Source of the DNA: Gordonia insulae
Lineage (GTDB): Bacteria > Actinomycetota > Actinomycetes > Mycobacteriales > Mycobacteriaceae
Length of the DNA stretch: 64,000 nucleotides
Reading direction: 5' to 3'
NCBI RefSeq assembly: GCF_003855095.1
Contig: NZ_CP033972.1
Coordinates: forward strand, 3,596,001 to 3,660,000
How positions within the stretch are numbered: position 1 is the first letter of the stretch; each line of letters starts with the position of its first letter. Position numbers and translations under genes: made by a program. Positions 12,476 through 20,105 of this stretch are shown piece after piece. The notes beneath the pieces were generated by a model. The model had not been told where the DNA came from. It did no database searches and worked only from the letters and a program-made list of their open reading frames with translations.

Positions 12476-14190
12476 CCGTCATACATCTCGACTCATTCCC
12501 CGTCGCTTCCCTCGCCTCTCCCGCCATCGATCCGCCCAGCGTCGAGTACGGCCTGCTCTCGCCGATGCTGATCGTGTTCGGGGTCGCCGTCGTCGGGGTG
12601 CTCGTGGAGGCCTTCTCCCCGCGTCGTTTCCGTTACCCCATCCAGCTGGTGCTCTCCCTGGTCGGTCTGGTCGCCGCGTTCATCGCGGTTGTCGGGGTCG
12701 CCGTCGCGGAGGCGAAAGACGGTGGCACAGGACAGTTCGCGATGTCGGGGGCCGTGGTCATCGACCGCCCGACGCTACTCCTGCAGGGACTGCTGGTGCT
12801 CGTGGCGATCCTGGCGGTCGCGTTCATGGGCGAACGTCGCCTCGAACGGGTCGTGGCGGCGCCGTCGATGACGTTGCGCATCAGCGACGGACCCGGGGCG
12901 GCCGCGAAGGCGACGCTGGACTCGGTCGAGGCGGACATGTTCACCCCGTCGGGCGCGTCCGTGCCCAACACCGACGCCGAGTTCGAGGCGACGCGCGCAG
13001 GCGGGCTCACCACGGAGGTCTTCCCGCTGACCCTGCTGGCGGTCGGCGGCATGATGCTGTTCCCGGCGTGCGGCGACCTGCTCACGATGTTCATCGCCCT
13101 CGAGGTCTTCTCATTGCCGCTGTACCTACTGTGCGGGCTGGCCCGGCGCCGGCGACTGATCTCCCAGGAGGCGTCGCTGAAATACTTTCTGCTGGGCGCG
13201 TTCTCGTCGGCGTTCTTCTTGTTCGGCGCCGCATTCGCGTACGGGGCCACGGGCTCCCTGCAGCTCGGCGCGATCGGCGAATCCATCGCGGGGATGGTCG
13301 CCGACCCGGGTGGCGACACCATCCTGCCGCTGATCGCGCTCGGCCTGCTGTCGGTCGGCCTGCTGTTCAAGGTCGGTGCGGTGCCATTCCATTCGTGGGT
13401 TCCGGATGTGTACCAGGGTGCCCCGACACCGGTGACCGCGTTCATGGCGGCGGCCACCAAGATCGCCGCCTTCGGCGCCCTGCTGCGCGTGTTCCATGTC
13501 GGCTTCGCCGACCTGAAGTCCGATTGGGAGCCCGCGCTCTGGGTGGTCGCGATCGCCACCATGCTGGCCGGCGCGCTGATGGCGGTGACACAGACCGACG
13601 TCAAGCGCATGCTCGCCTACTCGTCGATCACCCACGCCGGCTTCATTCTGCTGGGCCTCATCGCGTTCGACGAGGCAGGTGTCGCCGCGACATTGTTCTA
13701 TCTTGCGGCGTACGCCTTCTCGACGTTCGGTGCGTTCGCGACGGTGGCGGTGGTTCGCGAGACCGACCGGGCATCGGGGCCGCATCTGTCCGGCCGCGAG
13801 GCCACCGAGATCTCCCAGTGGGCCGGTCTCGGTCGACGTTATCCCCTTGTGGGGGCGATGTTCTCGATGTTCCTGCTCGCCTTCGCCGGCATTCCGTTGA
13901 CCAGTGGATTCATCGCGAAGTTCGATGTGTTCGCCGCGTCTGCGGGCGCGGGCGGCGGCGTACTGGTGGTGATCGGTGTGATCAGCAGCGCCATCGCCGC
14001 ATACTTCTACATTCGGATCATCGTCGCGATGTTCTTCGCCGACGTCCCCGTCGATGCACCGCACGTGGTGAAGCCGAGCGTGCTGACGACGTCGTCGATC
14101 GCCGTCTGCACCGTGATCACCATCGCATTGGGCATCTTTCCGCAACCACTGCTCGAACTCACCGAGAAGGCAGCGCAGTTCTTGAGCTGA
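12472..14190 (+). CDS. nuoN: NADH-quinone oxidoreductase subunit N
   Basis: The 572-aa antiporter-like proton-pumping subunit is the last gene of the operon. Core motifs include FIALEVFSLPLYLLCGL (TM5 glutamate) and LLFKVGAVPFHSWVPDVYQGAPTPVTAFMAAATKIAAF (TM7). It is longer than E. coli NuoN (about 485 aa) because of a hydrophilic segment at about residues 126-183, between early helices, with an acidic and Ala-rich composition. I infer that this is the actinobacterial loop extension and not an intron or frameshift, since the frame is continuous. The ATG overlaps the nuoM stop and follows GGAGG. Confidence 0.96.
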   Translation: MTVIHLDSFPVASLASPAIDPPSVEYGLLSPMLIVFGVAVVGVLVEAFSPRRFRYPIQLVLSLVGLVAAFIAVVGVAVAEAKDGGTGQFAMSGAVVIDRPTLLLQGLLVLVAILAVAFMGERRLERVVAAPSMTLRISDGPGAAAKATLDSVEADMFTPSGASVPNTDAEFEATRAGGLTTEVFPLTLLAVGGMMLFPACGDLLTMFIALEVFSLPLYLLCGLARRRRLISQEASLKYFLLGAFSSAFFLFGAAFAYGATGSLQLGAIGESIAGMVADPGGDTILPLIALGLLSVGLLFKVGAVPFHSWVPDVYQGAPTPVTAFMAAATKIAAFGALLRVFHVGFADLKSDWEPALWVVAIATMLAGALMAVTQTDVKRMLAYSSITHAGFILLGLIAFDEAGVAATLFYLAAYAFSTFGAFATVAVVRETDRASGPHLSGREATEISQWAGLGRRYPLVGAMFSMFLLAFAGIPLTSGFIAKFDVFAASAGAGGGVLVVIGVISSAIAAYFYIRIIVAMFFADVPVDAPHVVKPSVLTTSSIAVCTVITIALGIFPQPLLELTEKAAQFLS

Positions 14191-14247
14191 GGCGTCCACC
14201 GACCGGACGACGCTCATCCACGCCGATGCGAAGAAGGGATCGATGCC

Positions 14248-15018
14248 ATGACCAGCCGACGTGGCGGTGTGGCGACGATTCTTCTCGCCGTGACCGTGCT
14301 CGCCGCCTGTGGCGAGTCCACGCAGACCACCTCGTCGAACTCACCCGGCCAGGTGATTGTCACCTCGTCGTCCACACCGCCATCGTCGGCCGCCGCGCCG
14401 ATGCCGTCGCCCACGCCCGCGGCGCAGCGCTATGTGGCGGCCTCGGTACCGGTGACGGGCGTTAGCGGCACCACCACCGTCGACGTTCTCCTGCCGCAGG
14501 TGACCGGTGGAGACGCCGCTGTTCGCAGCCGATTCAACAGCGGGATGCGCGCGGGCCTCGACGATCTCATCGGCAACGTCGGCGGTGGCCAGTTCACCGT
14601 GGCGAACGGCTCACTCGTGACCGACGAACGGAGCAGGGTCACCACGATCACCGAAACCGTCGTCGCCGGCGTCGGGATCTACATGACGAACGCACCCGGG
14701 GCCGCACATCCCAACAACCACGTCGCGACCACCACCATCAATGCGTCCACCGCGCAACCGATTCTGCTGACCGACGTCTTCGTCGATCCGGCTGCGGCCG
14801 CCCAGCGCCTGGCGATGCTGGTGCCGCGACTGGACAGCCGGGCAGATCCGCCGCAGCCCGCGATCGACAGTTTCCTCAACTGGGTTCCGCTGAGCACCGG
14901 CTTCCACATCTACGTGTCCGTGATCCATGCGCTCGGCGACTACCTGCCGGTCACCGTGCCGTGGGACGACATCTCCGATCTGATGAAGCCCGGCATGGCC
15001 GCAGTGCTCGGCGGGTAG
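14248..15018 (+). CDS. Lipoprotein with DUF3298/RsiV-like C-terminal domain
   Basis: The 256-aa protein has a type II signal peptide: positive N-terminus, hydrophobic core and lipobox V-L-A-A-C ending at about residue 22. It should be lipid-anchored outside the membrane. A Ser/Thr/Pro linker of about 40 residues follows. The rest looks like the DUF3298 fold found in RsiV-type proteins, with a repeated hydrophobic pattern and a late NWVPLSTGFHIYVS segment. GAAGGGAT precedes the ATG. It lies 57 bases after nuoN on the same strand, so it may be co-transcribed, but nothing links it functionally to complex I. Confidence 0.7.
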   Translation: MTSRRGGVATILLAVTVLAACGESTQTTSSNSPGQVIVTSSSTPPSSAAAPMPSPTPAAQRYVAASVPVTGVSGTTTVDVLLPQVTGGDAAVRSRFNSGMRAGLDDLIGNVGGGQFTVANGSLVTDERSRVTTITETVVAGVGIYMTNAPGAAHPNNHVATTTINASTAQPILLTDVFVDPAAAAQRLAMLVPRLDSRADPPQPAIDSFLNWVPLSTGFHIYVSVIHALGDYLPVTVPWDDISDLMKPGMAAVLGG

Positions 15019-15029
15019 GCGCCACGGAG

Positions 15030-15413
15030 CTACTGCTCGTAGCTCTCCAGCGCGTCCACGGTTCGCCAACTCGGCCAGGTGGTCTCCCACACCCGGTGAA
15101 TGCGACCGTCGAGATAGGACGCGATGAGCACCACCTCGATCCGCGTCGGCGTCTCCCCCGGTCGGGAGGTGGTGATCCACACGCGACCCGCGACCCGGTC
15201 GCCCGCGTCCACCCAGGCGTCCTCGTCATACTCGATCGCGTAAGCGATGTCGGTCGCATAGACGCGACGATGACCGTCGGCGAAATCGGCGAACTCCTCG
15301 GTCAGTCCGTCGGAGGTCATCACGAAGTCCGGGTGGTAGTAGCGCCCGATGAGGTCGGCGTCCTTACGCACGACCATCTGGTCGAACATCTCCTTGAGGC
15401 GAGCCACGGTCAT
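15030..15413 (-). CDS. SnoaL-like (NTF2 fold) small protein
   Basis: The 127-aa protein has a helix-rich start followed by beta strands. Landmarks are [16 protein letters not shown], a central region about body conversion ([16 protein letters not shown]) and [11 protein letters not shown] near the end. This layout fits nuclear transport factor 2-like proteins such as polyketide cyclases, delta-isomerases and epoxide hydrolases of that fold. The substrate cannot be told. I chose the ATG at 15413, since the longer frame runs into the terminator and tRNA upstream. It converges with the lipoprotein gene, 11 bases away. Confidence 0.7.
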   Translation of the reverse strand: MTVARLKEMFDQMVVRKDADLIGRYYHPDFVMTSDGLTEEFADFADGHRRVYATDIAYAIEYDEDAWVDAGDRVAGRVWITTSRPGETPTRIEVVLIASYLDGRIHRVWETTWPSWRTVDALESYEQ

Positions 15414-15451
15414 GGCGGCGACGGTATCCGAACCGGGTGCCCGACACGACG

Positions 15452-15486
15452 AAAACGGCCCCTCATCTGGGTAGATGAGGGGCCGT
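15452..15486 (-). terminator. Intrinsic terminator of tRNA-Ser(CGA)
   Basis: A perfect 14-bp stem (15455-15468 with 15473-15486) encloses a 4-base loop. On the minus strand it is followed by TTTTC, placing a rho-independent terminator directly downstream of the tRNA gene that starts at 15580. Confidence 0.8.
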
Positions 15487-15492
15487 TCGCTG

Positions 15493-15580
15493 CGGTGGCG
15501 GAGGGATTTGAACCCTCGGTACGGGGTTACCGCACACAGCATTTCGAGTGCTGCACCTTCGGCCGCTCGGACACGCCACC
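15493..15580 (-). tRNA. tRNA-Ser (anticodon CGA)
   Basis: The 88-base gene folds with a 7-bp acceptor stem (GGTGGCG with CGCCACC), a G discriminator, a long variable arm typical of serine tRNA, and the T-loop GGTTCAAATCC. The anticodon loop reads CT-CGA-AA. CCA is not encoded. It reads UCG codons, which are frequent in this GC-rich genome. Confidence 0.95.
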
Positions 15581-15693
15581 GCGGAAGACTGTACCGCAGT
15601 CGGCGTCCAGGCCTAAATTGGCTGGTCAGAGCACCCTTTGCGGGGCTTTACCCCTCGGTGCCGGAGACGCTGCTCCGCAGAGAGGCTGGTGTC

Positions 15694-15903
15694 CTAGCGT
15701 CCGGTGAGTTTGTCCTTGAGGTCGTCGACCTTGCCCTTGACCGCATCCGCGGCCTCGGTGACCTTCTGCTTGCCCTGGGCGACAGACTTGTCGCCACGGC
15801 CTTCGTCCTTGAGGTCCTGGTTGTCGGTGAGATCGCCGGCAGCTTCTTTACCGCGACCCTTCAATTCTTCGGCCTTGTTCTTGGCGTCGTCTGCAACTCC
15901 CAT
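15694..15903 (-). CDS. CsbD family stress-type protein
   Basis: The 69-aa, highly charged, helix-forming protein starts MGVADDAKNKAEELKGRGKE and contains the CsbD-type pattern of K-x-K-G-K-x-KE followed by T-x-(D/N)-x-x-x-x-E-G. CsbD proteins are small and induced by general stress in Gram-positive bacteria; their molecular role is unknown. The start at 15903 is supported by GAAGGAGG upstream. Its neighbour at 16011-16280 is a second small amphipathic helical protein, so the pair may be a stress module. Confidence 0.8.
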   Translation of the reverse strand: MGVADDAKNKAEELKGRGKEAAGDLTDNQDLKDEGRGDKSVAQGKQKVTEAADAVKGKVDDLKDKLTGR

Positions 15904-16010
15904 GAACTGCCTCCTTCTACTTCTCCCGGGACCCGGTGTCACCGGCGTTCAAAGGCACTTCCACCGTGCCACGGAAGACCGGCGCCGACCACAATCGCAG
16001 GTCAGGCAGA

Positions 16011-16280
16011 TCATTTGCCGGTGATCTTGTCCTTGATCTCGTCGAACTTGTCCATTGCGGTCGACAGTGCGTCCTGCACCTTCTCGTTCCCCGCGATCTC
16101 GCCGAACTTCTCCTTGGCGGTGTCGACGGCGCCCTGGACCTTCTCGTGCTCGGCGAGCTCGGTCAGCTTGTCCTTGGCGGTACCGACGGCCCCCTGGACC
16201 TGGTCGCTCGCCGCGAACTCGTTGATCTTGTCCTTGACGGTGTTGACCGCCTCGTTCACCTTGTCGGTGGGGTCGGACAT
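16011..16280 (-). CDS. Small helical protein made of four 20-residue repeats
   Basis: The 89-aa acidic/basic amphipathic protein consists of four tandem units of about 20 residues. Each unit has the pattern V-(Q/N)-(G/E/D)-A-(V/L)-x-T-(A/V)-(K/M)-(D/E)-K-(L/F/I)-x-E-(L/I/F). The units start near residues 7, 27, 47 and 67, and the protein ends DKITGK. Such repeats predict one long amphipathic helix, as in LEA or antitoxin-like helical proteins. I do not recognise a named family. The ATG at 16280 follows GAGGAGAAGAAG. It lies 107 bases upstream of the CsbD gene on the same strand. Confidence 0.75.
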   Translation of the reverse strand: MSDPTDKVNEAVNTVKDKINEFAASDQVQGAVGTAKDKLTELAEHEKVQGAVDTAKEKFGEIAGNEKVQDALSTAMDKFDEIKDKITGK

Positions 16281-16421
16281 CTTCTTCTCCTCGGGTCGGG
16301 TGGGCACGGCCAGGTGCACGCGCCCATGTGCCCAATCTGCCAGAGCTTCCGCTGTTCCGAACCCTGATTTCCACCCTGATTCCTGCGCTGCGAAGCCAGG
16401 GTCCGATCGCGTCGCGAGGCC

Positions 16422-16910
16422 TCAGTCGGTACGCCGGGCACTGAAGAAGTCGAGCATCAACGCTCTGCCCTCCTCCTCGCGCACACCGCCGACCACCTGC
16501 GGCCGATGGGTCAGCCGGGGATCCCGCACGACATCCCACAGCGACCCGACGGCGCCGGTCTTGGGCTCCCACGCACCGAACACGAGCGTGTCCACCCGTG
16601 CCAGCGTGATCGCCCCGGCGCACATGGTGCACGGCTCGACGGTCACCACGATGGTGCATCCCGGAAGCCGCCATCCGTCGCCGAATCTGCTTGCCGCCGT
16701 GCGGAGTGCGAGAATCTCGGCGTGCGCGGTCGGGTCGCAGTCGGCCTCCCGACGATTACCCGCGCGGGCCAGTTCGATGCCTCCCGGATCGAATACGACA
16801 GCCCCGATCGGGACGTCGTCGGCGCCGCTGTCGTCGACGGCGGCCAGCAGCGCCGAACTCATCATGGACTCCCATTCCGCGCGCAGCGGCCCGGCGGGCG
16901 AGGACACCAT
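16422..16910 (-). CDS. tadA: tRNA adenosine(34) deaminase
   Basis: The 162-aa zinc deaminase converts A34 to inosine in tRNA-Arg(ACG). A tRNA-Arg(ACG) gene lies in this window at 23813-23885. The catalytic H63-A-E65 and the zinc motif P93-C94-T-M-C97 are intact. Downstream, DVVRDPRLTHRPQVVGGV and the final LDFFSARR match TadA proteins, which use this C-terminal part for tRNA binding. It starts 11 bases after the stop of the upstream partner gene, so the two form an operon. The same pair next to tyrA occurs in M. tuberculosis (Rv3752c-Rv3754, from memory). Confidence 0.93.
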   Translation of the reverse strand: MVSSPAGPLRAEWESMMSSALLAAVDDSGADDVPIGAVVFDPGGIELARAGNRREADCDPTAHAEILALRTAASRFGDGWRLPGCTIVVTVEPCTMCAGAITLARVDTLVFGAWEPKTGAVGSLWDVVRDPRLTHRPQVVGGVREEEGRALMLDFFSARRTD

Positions 16911-16921
16911 GACGGGCGGGG

Positions 16922-17467
16922 TCAGTGGCCGAGTGAGTCGAGAACCTTGGACAGCTGGTCGGCGAACCCGAGCCGCGCGGCGATCATGCCCACCTGCTCG
17001 TCGGCGTACAGATCGGTGTCACCGACGATGATGCTCATGACGGCGTCGGGTAGACCGAGGTCCGCAAGGATGCCGAGATCGCCCTCTTCCCACGGGTCGA
17101 TGTCGTCGAGTTCGTCGGGATCGAGGTCGGGCACCTCGATGTTCATCGCATCGAGCGCGTCGGCGGCGACGTCGTAGTCGACGCCGGCGGTCGCGTCGGA
17201 GATCAGCAGTTGAGCACCGGACGGCCCGGGCCGCACGACGATGAAGAACTCGTCGTCGACGTCGAGCAGACCGAACACCGCACCCGTGGCCCGCAGCTCA
17301 CGCAGCTGCAGCTCGGCATCATCGAGATTGCGCAACGCCGACGTATTCAACGCGGAAACCTTCCACGCGCCCTCGTCGCGGACGACCGCGACAGCGAAAC
17401 CCTCGATCTCGTCGTTGACGTCCTGCTTGTTCGAACCACCCGATACATTCGCGCCGGCACCTGCCAT
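16922..17467 (-). CDS. tRNA adenosine deaminase-associated protein
   Basis: The 181-aa protein belongs to the actinobacterial family encoded immediately upstream of tadA. It has an alpha/beta N-terminal part (EGFAVAVVRDEGAWKVSAL), an acidic central stretch (PDLDPDELDDIDPWEEGDLG) and a C-terminal helical part ending KVLDSLGH. Its biochemical role is not established; the name rests on conserved linkage. I chose the ATG at 17467 (MAGAGANVSGG). An upstream GTG would add 15 residues. It is divergent from tyrA, with 94 bases between the starts. Confidence 0.85.
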   Translation of the reverse strand: MAGAGANVSGGSNKQDVNDEIEGFAVAVVRDEGAWKVSALNTSALRNLDDAELQLRELRATGAVFGLLDVDDEFFIVVRPGPSGAQLLISDATAGVDYDVAADALDAMNIEVPDLDPDELDDIDPWEEGDLGILADLGLPDAVMSIIVGDTDLYADEQVGMIAARLGFADQLSKVLDSLGH

Positions 17468-17561
17468 GCAGGTCACCGTAGCCGTAATCGGCGGACCACC
17501 CAAGTCCCGCACCCGCCCCTCGCCGCCACACCGGATGGGGCGCGTGTGGGAATCTGAAGGG

Positions 17562-18536
17562 GTGACTGCCCCTGCCGCCCGCCTCGACCCGCACGCCGGA
17601 CCGCCGGTCTGTGTTCTCGGCCTCGGCCTGATCGGCGGATCGTTGCTGCGGGCACTGCACGACGCCGGTCGGCAGTGCTACGGATACAACCGGTCCACAC
17701 AGACCGTCGAGGCCGCGACCGCGTCCGGCCATCGCGCCTCCACCGATCTGATCGCGACGCTGCGCCAGGCTGCCGCCGACGATGCACTGCTGGTCCTCGC
17801 CACGCCGATGACAACCATCGACGATCTCCTGCCGGTCATCGCCGAACAGGCGGGCACCTGCCTGCTCACCGACGTCGTCAGCGTCAAACGGCCGGTCGCC
17901 GAATCGGTCACCCGCCTCGCCCGCGGTCAACGCTACGTCGGCGGGCACCCGATGGCCGGAACCAGCCGATCAGGTTGGGCAGCAACCGATCCCACGCTCT
18001 TCCGCGATGCGATGTGGATGGTGAGCACCGAGGACCACACCGACCCCGACGACTGGCTGGTGGTCGCGTCCCTGGCGCGGACGGTCGGGTCGTTGGTGGT
18101 ACCCGCCGCGCCCGATGCGCATGACCGGGCCGTCGCGGCCATCTCGCATCTGCCGCATCTGACGGCGGCCGCCACCGCGGCGGTCGGTGCGGGCGAGAGC
18201 GATCTGGCGCTGCGGCTGGCCGCCGGCAGCTTCCGCGACGGGACGCGGGTCGCCGGCACCGCACCGGCATTGCAGCGAGCGATGCTGGAGGCCAACGGGA
18301 TCGCACTGCTGAACGTCCTCAGCGAGGCCATCAACCGGTTGACGGCCGTCCGCGACGAACTGCGCGACCGCGGCAGCGTCGAGGTGCTCGTCGACGACGG
18401 GCACCGGGCACGACTCGCCTACGAGGCGATCGCCGGTGCGGACCCGGTCGCGATCAGCGGCGTGACGGTGGGCGATCCGGGATGGGCGGAGGAACTACGG
18501 CGTCAGGCGCACCGCGCGCGGGTCTGGTTCGGCTGA
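17562..18536 (+). CDS. tyrA: Prephenate dehydrogenase
   Basis: The 324-aa NAD(P)-dependent enzyme converts prephenate to 4-hydroxyphenylpyruvate in tyrosine synthesis. The Rossmann motif GLGLIGGS lies near residues 17-24. The catalytic region GQRYVGGHPMAGTSRSGW carries the family GGHPMAG motif with the conserved histidine. The helical C-terminal dimerisation domain contains HDRAVAAISHLPH. The GTG at 17562 is preceded by GAAGGG. No ACT domain is present, as is common in actinobacteria. It is divergent from the tadA pair. Confidence 0.93.
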   Translation: MTAPAARLDPHAGPPVCVLGLGLIGGSLLRALHDAGRQCYGYNRSTQTVEAATASGHRASTDLIATLRQAAADDALLVLATPMTTIDDLLPVIAEQAGTCLLTDVVSVKRPVAESVTRLARGQRYVGGHPMAGTSRSGWAATDPTLFRDAMWMVSTEDHTDPDDWLVVASLARTVGSLVVPAAPDAHDRAVAAISHLPHLTAAATAAVGAGESDLALRLAAGSFRDGTRVAGTAPALQRAMLEANGIALLNVLSEAINRLTAVRDELRDRGSVEVLVDDGHRARLAYEAIAGADPVAISGVTVGDPGWAEELRRQAHRARVWFG

Positions 18537-18561
18537 CGCGTGCGCTGGGTCCGGGTGCGGC

Positions 18562-19185
18562 TCAGACGCGGGTGGCCAGACCGGCGTAGTCGACCACGAA
18601 ACCCTCGTCGTCGACGGTCAGCGTGGAGGTGACGATCGGCGAGATGACGCCGATCGAGTCGGGCCCCGGGGTGTAGTGCAGGGTGGCCGGCTCGACGGTG
18701 CCCGCCGGGAGGTAGAGGTAGGCGACCGGCACGTCGATCTCGTCGCCACCGCGCTGGAGTCCGTGACGGCGGATCGGCAGGGCGTTGAACATCGGGGACA
18801 GCGCCAGGTCGACGTCCTCGGCACCGTTGAAGTCACTGCGGTTGGTGCCCTCGCTGGTCTGGACCAGCCAATTGTTCTCTCCGTCACGCGTGATGCCGAG
18901 CTGTGTTTCTCCACTCGCACGCACCAGATGGACGGACAACCGCTTGGTGACACCGGAGTCGTTGGTGACGAGCTCGTAGGACGCCGAGAACGCCTCGTGC
19001 TCATTCGTGGCTGCCGCGATGATCCGGCCGTAGGCCTTGATCCGGGAACCGGTGACGTGCAGACGGACCTGTTCGAGCCGGTCAGCACCCTCGCCGCGCC
19101 ACGTGATCATCGTCTTGAAGTCGGCCGATGACGACGCGTCGCCCTGCGGGGCGGTGTTCTCTGGGGCTGTCTGAGAGGAACTCAC
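18562..19185 (-). CDS. Putative glycolipid-binding protein (DUF1089 type)
   Basis: The 207-aa beta-rich soluble protein has no signal peptide. The segment TMITWRGEGADRLEQVRLHVTGSRIKAYGRIIA and the later DVDLALSPMFNALPIRRHGL fit the putative glycolipid-binding family (PF06475). In that family the first strand carries W-x-x-x-x-x-x-G-x-E and a later N-T-L-P-I-R-R motif, here NALPIRR. Function is unproven in the family. The start is uncertain: GTG at 19185 gives MSSSQTAPEN, and a GTG at 19218 would add 11 residues. It converges with tyrA, 25 bases away. Confidence 0.7.
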   Translation of the reverse strand: MSSSQTAPENTAPQGDASSSADFKTMITWRGEGADRLEQVRLHVTGSRIKAYGRIIAAATNEHEAFSASYELVTNDSGVTKRLSVHLVRASGETQLGITRDGENNWLVQTSEGTNRSDFNGAEDVDLALSPMFNALPIRRHGLQRGGDEIDVPVAYLYLPAGTVEPATLHYTPGPDSIGVISPIVTSTLTVDDEGFVVDYAGLATRV

Positions 19186-19265
19186 GGGTCTACGGTAGCG
19201 ACCTCGGGACCTCGGCACACAGTCGATGCGCTCGGAAGACGCCCCAATCTGTGATCGGGGTCACC

Positions 19266-20051
19266 TCAGGCCCGGCAGGACACCGTTCGCCGAGGTGACT
19301 CCGCGGCGATCCGATCGGTGGCGACGGTCCGTCCGTCGACCGTGATCGCACAGGTGGCCGCCCCCTGTCCGGCGAGCACCAGGACGCGCAGCGGATTGGC
19401 CGAGCCGGTGAACGTGATCGTCCACTTCGTCGAGTCGTCGACGGTCGTCCGCAGGCCGTTGTCGTCGACGTAGAGGATCGTGGCCGGACTCGACGTGGTC
19501 ACCTCGTAGATGACCGCCTTGCCGATCGGCAGGGTCTGCCCGCCGGGCGCGCCCGGGGTGTCGGGTTCGTCGTCGGGCGCCGCCGTCGGCATCCGGGTCG
19601 GCAGCTCGGAGATCACCACGGGCATGTCGGGCTGCGCGGTGGGTGGTTCGTCGTCGCGCAGGGCGGCCCGCCCGACGGTGACCGCGAGCAGGCTCAGTGC
19701 GGCGACCGCGACCAGCGCCAGCACCCCGACCAGGCGCCGGTCCGACGACGCGAGCCGGCGCGACGTCTCGTCGGGTACGTCACCGTCGTCGGCGGGCGTC
19801 GGGACAACCTCATCGCGCTGTTCGAGGGTCGGGTCCGGACCGGACGGCTGCCCCGGCACGAAGACCGGCCGGCCGTCGGGGGTGTACCCCAACGGCGGAT
19901 ACAGCTGGGCATACAGCGGTGTGCGGTAGAGGTCGTCGGGTGGCGGACGGCTCCCCTGCGGCGACCGTTCGGCGGGTTCTCCCAACTTCGGCCTCCCGTC
20001 GGCGTCGTCTGGTCCCGGCAGATGCCCGACCACGGGCCGGACGACCCGCAC
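19266..20051 (-). CDS. MmpS-like membrane-anchored protein
   Basis: The 261-aa protein has a long proline-rich cytoplasmic region, one transmembrane helix near residues 105-128 (LVGVLALVAVAALSLLAVTV), an acidic/Pro linker and a C-terminal beta domain. That domain begins GKAVIYEVTTSSPATILYVDDNG and contains a W-T-I-T-F strand and AATCAITVDGRTV. This is the pattern of MmpS transport accessory proteins of mycobacteria, which partner MmpL exporters. No MmpL gene lies nearby. The GTG start at 20051 is a guess; downstream starts would only shorten the disordered N-terminus. Confidence 0.7.
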   Translation of the reverse strand: MRVVRPVVGHLPGPDDADGRPKLGEPAERSPQGSRPPPDDLYRTPLYAQLYPPLGYTPDGRPVFVPGQPSGPDPTLEQRDEVVPTPADDGDVPDETSRRLASSDRRLVGVLALVAVAALSLLAVTVGRAALRDDEPPTAQPDMPVVISELPTRMPTAAPDDEPDTPGAPGGQTLPIGKAVIYEVTTSSPATILYVDDNGLRTTVDDSTKWTITFTGSANPLRVLVLAGQGAATCAITVDGRTVATDRIAAESPRRTVSCRA

Positions 20052-20105
20052 CTTCGACAGTACGACGACGCGTCGCCGACGTCCGCCGGCCGTCGGCGAC
20101 CGAGA

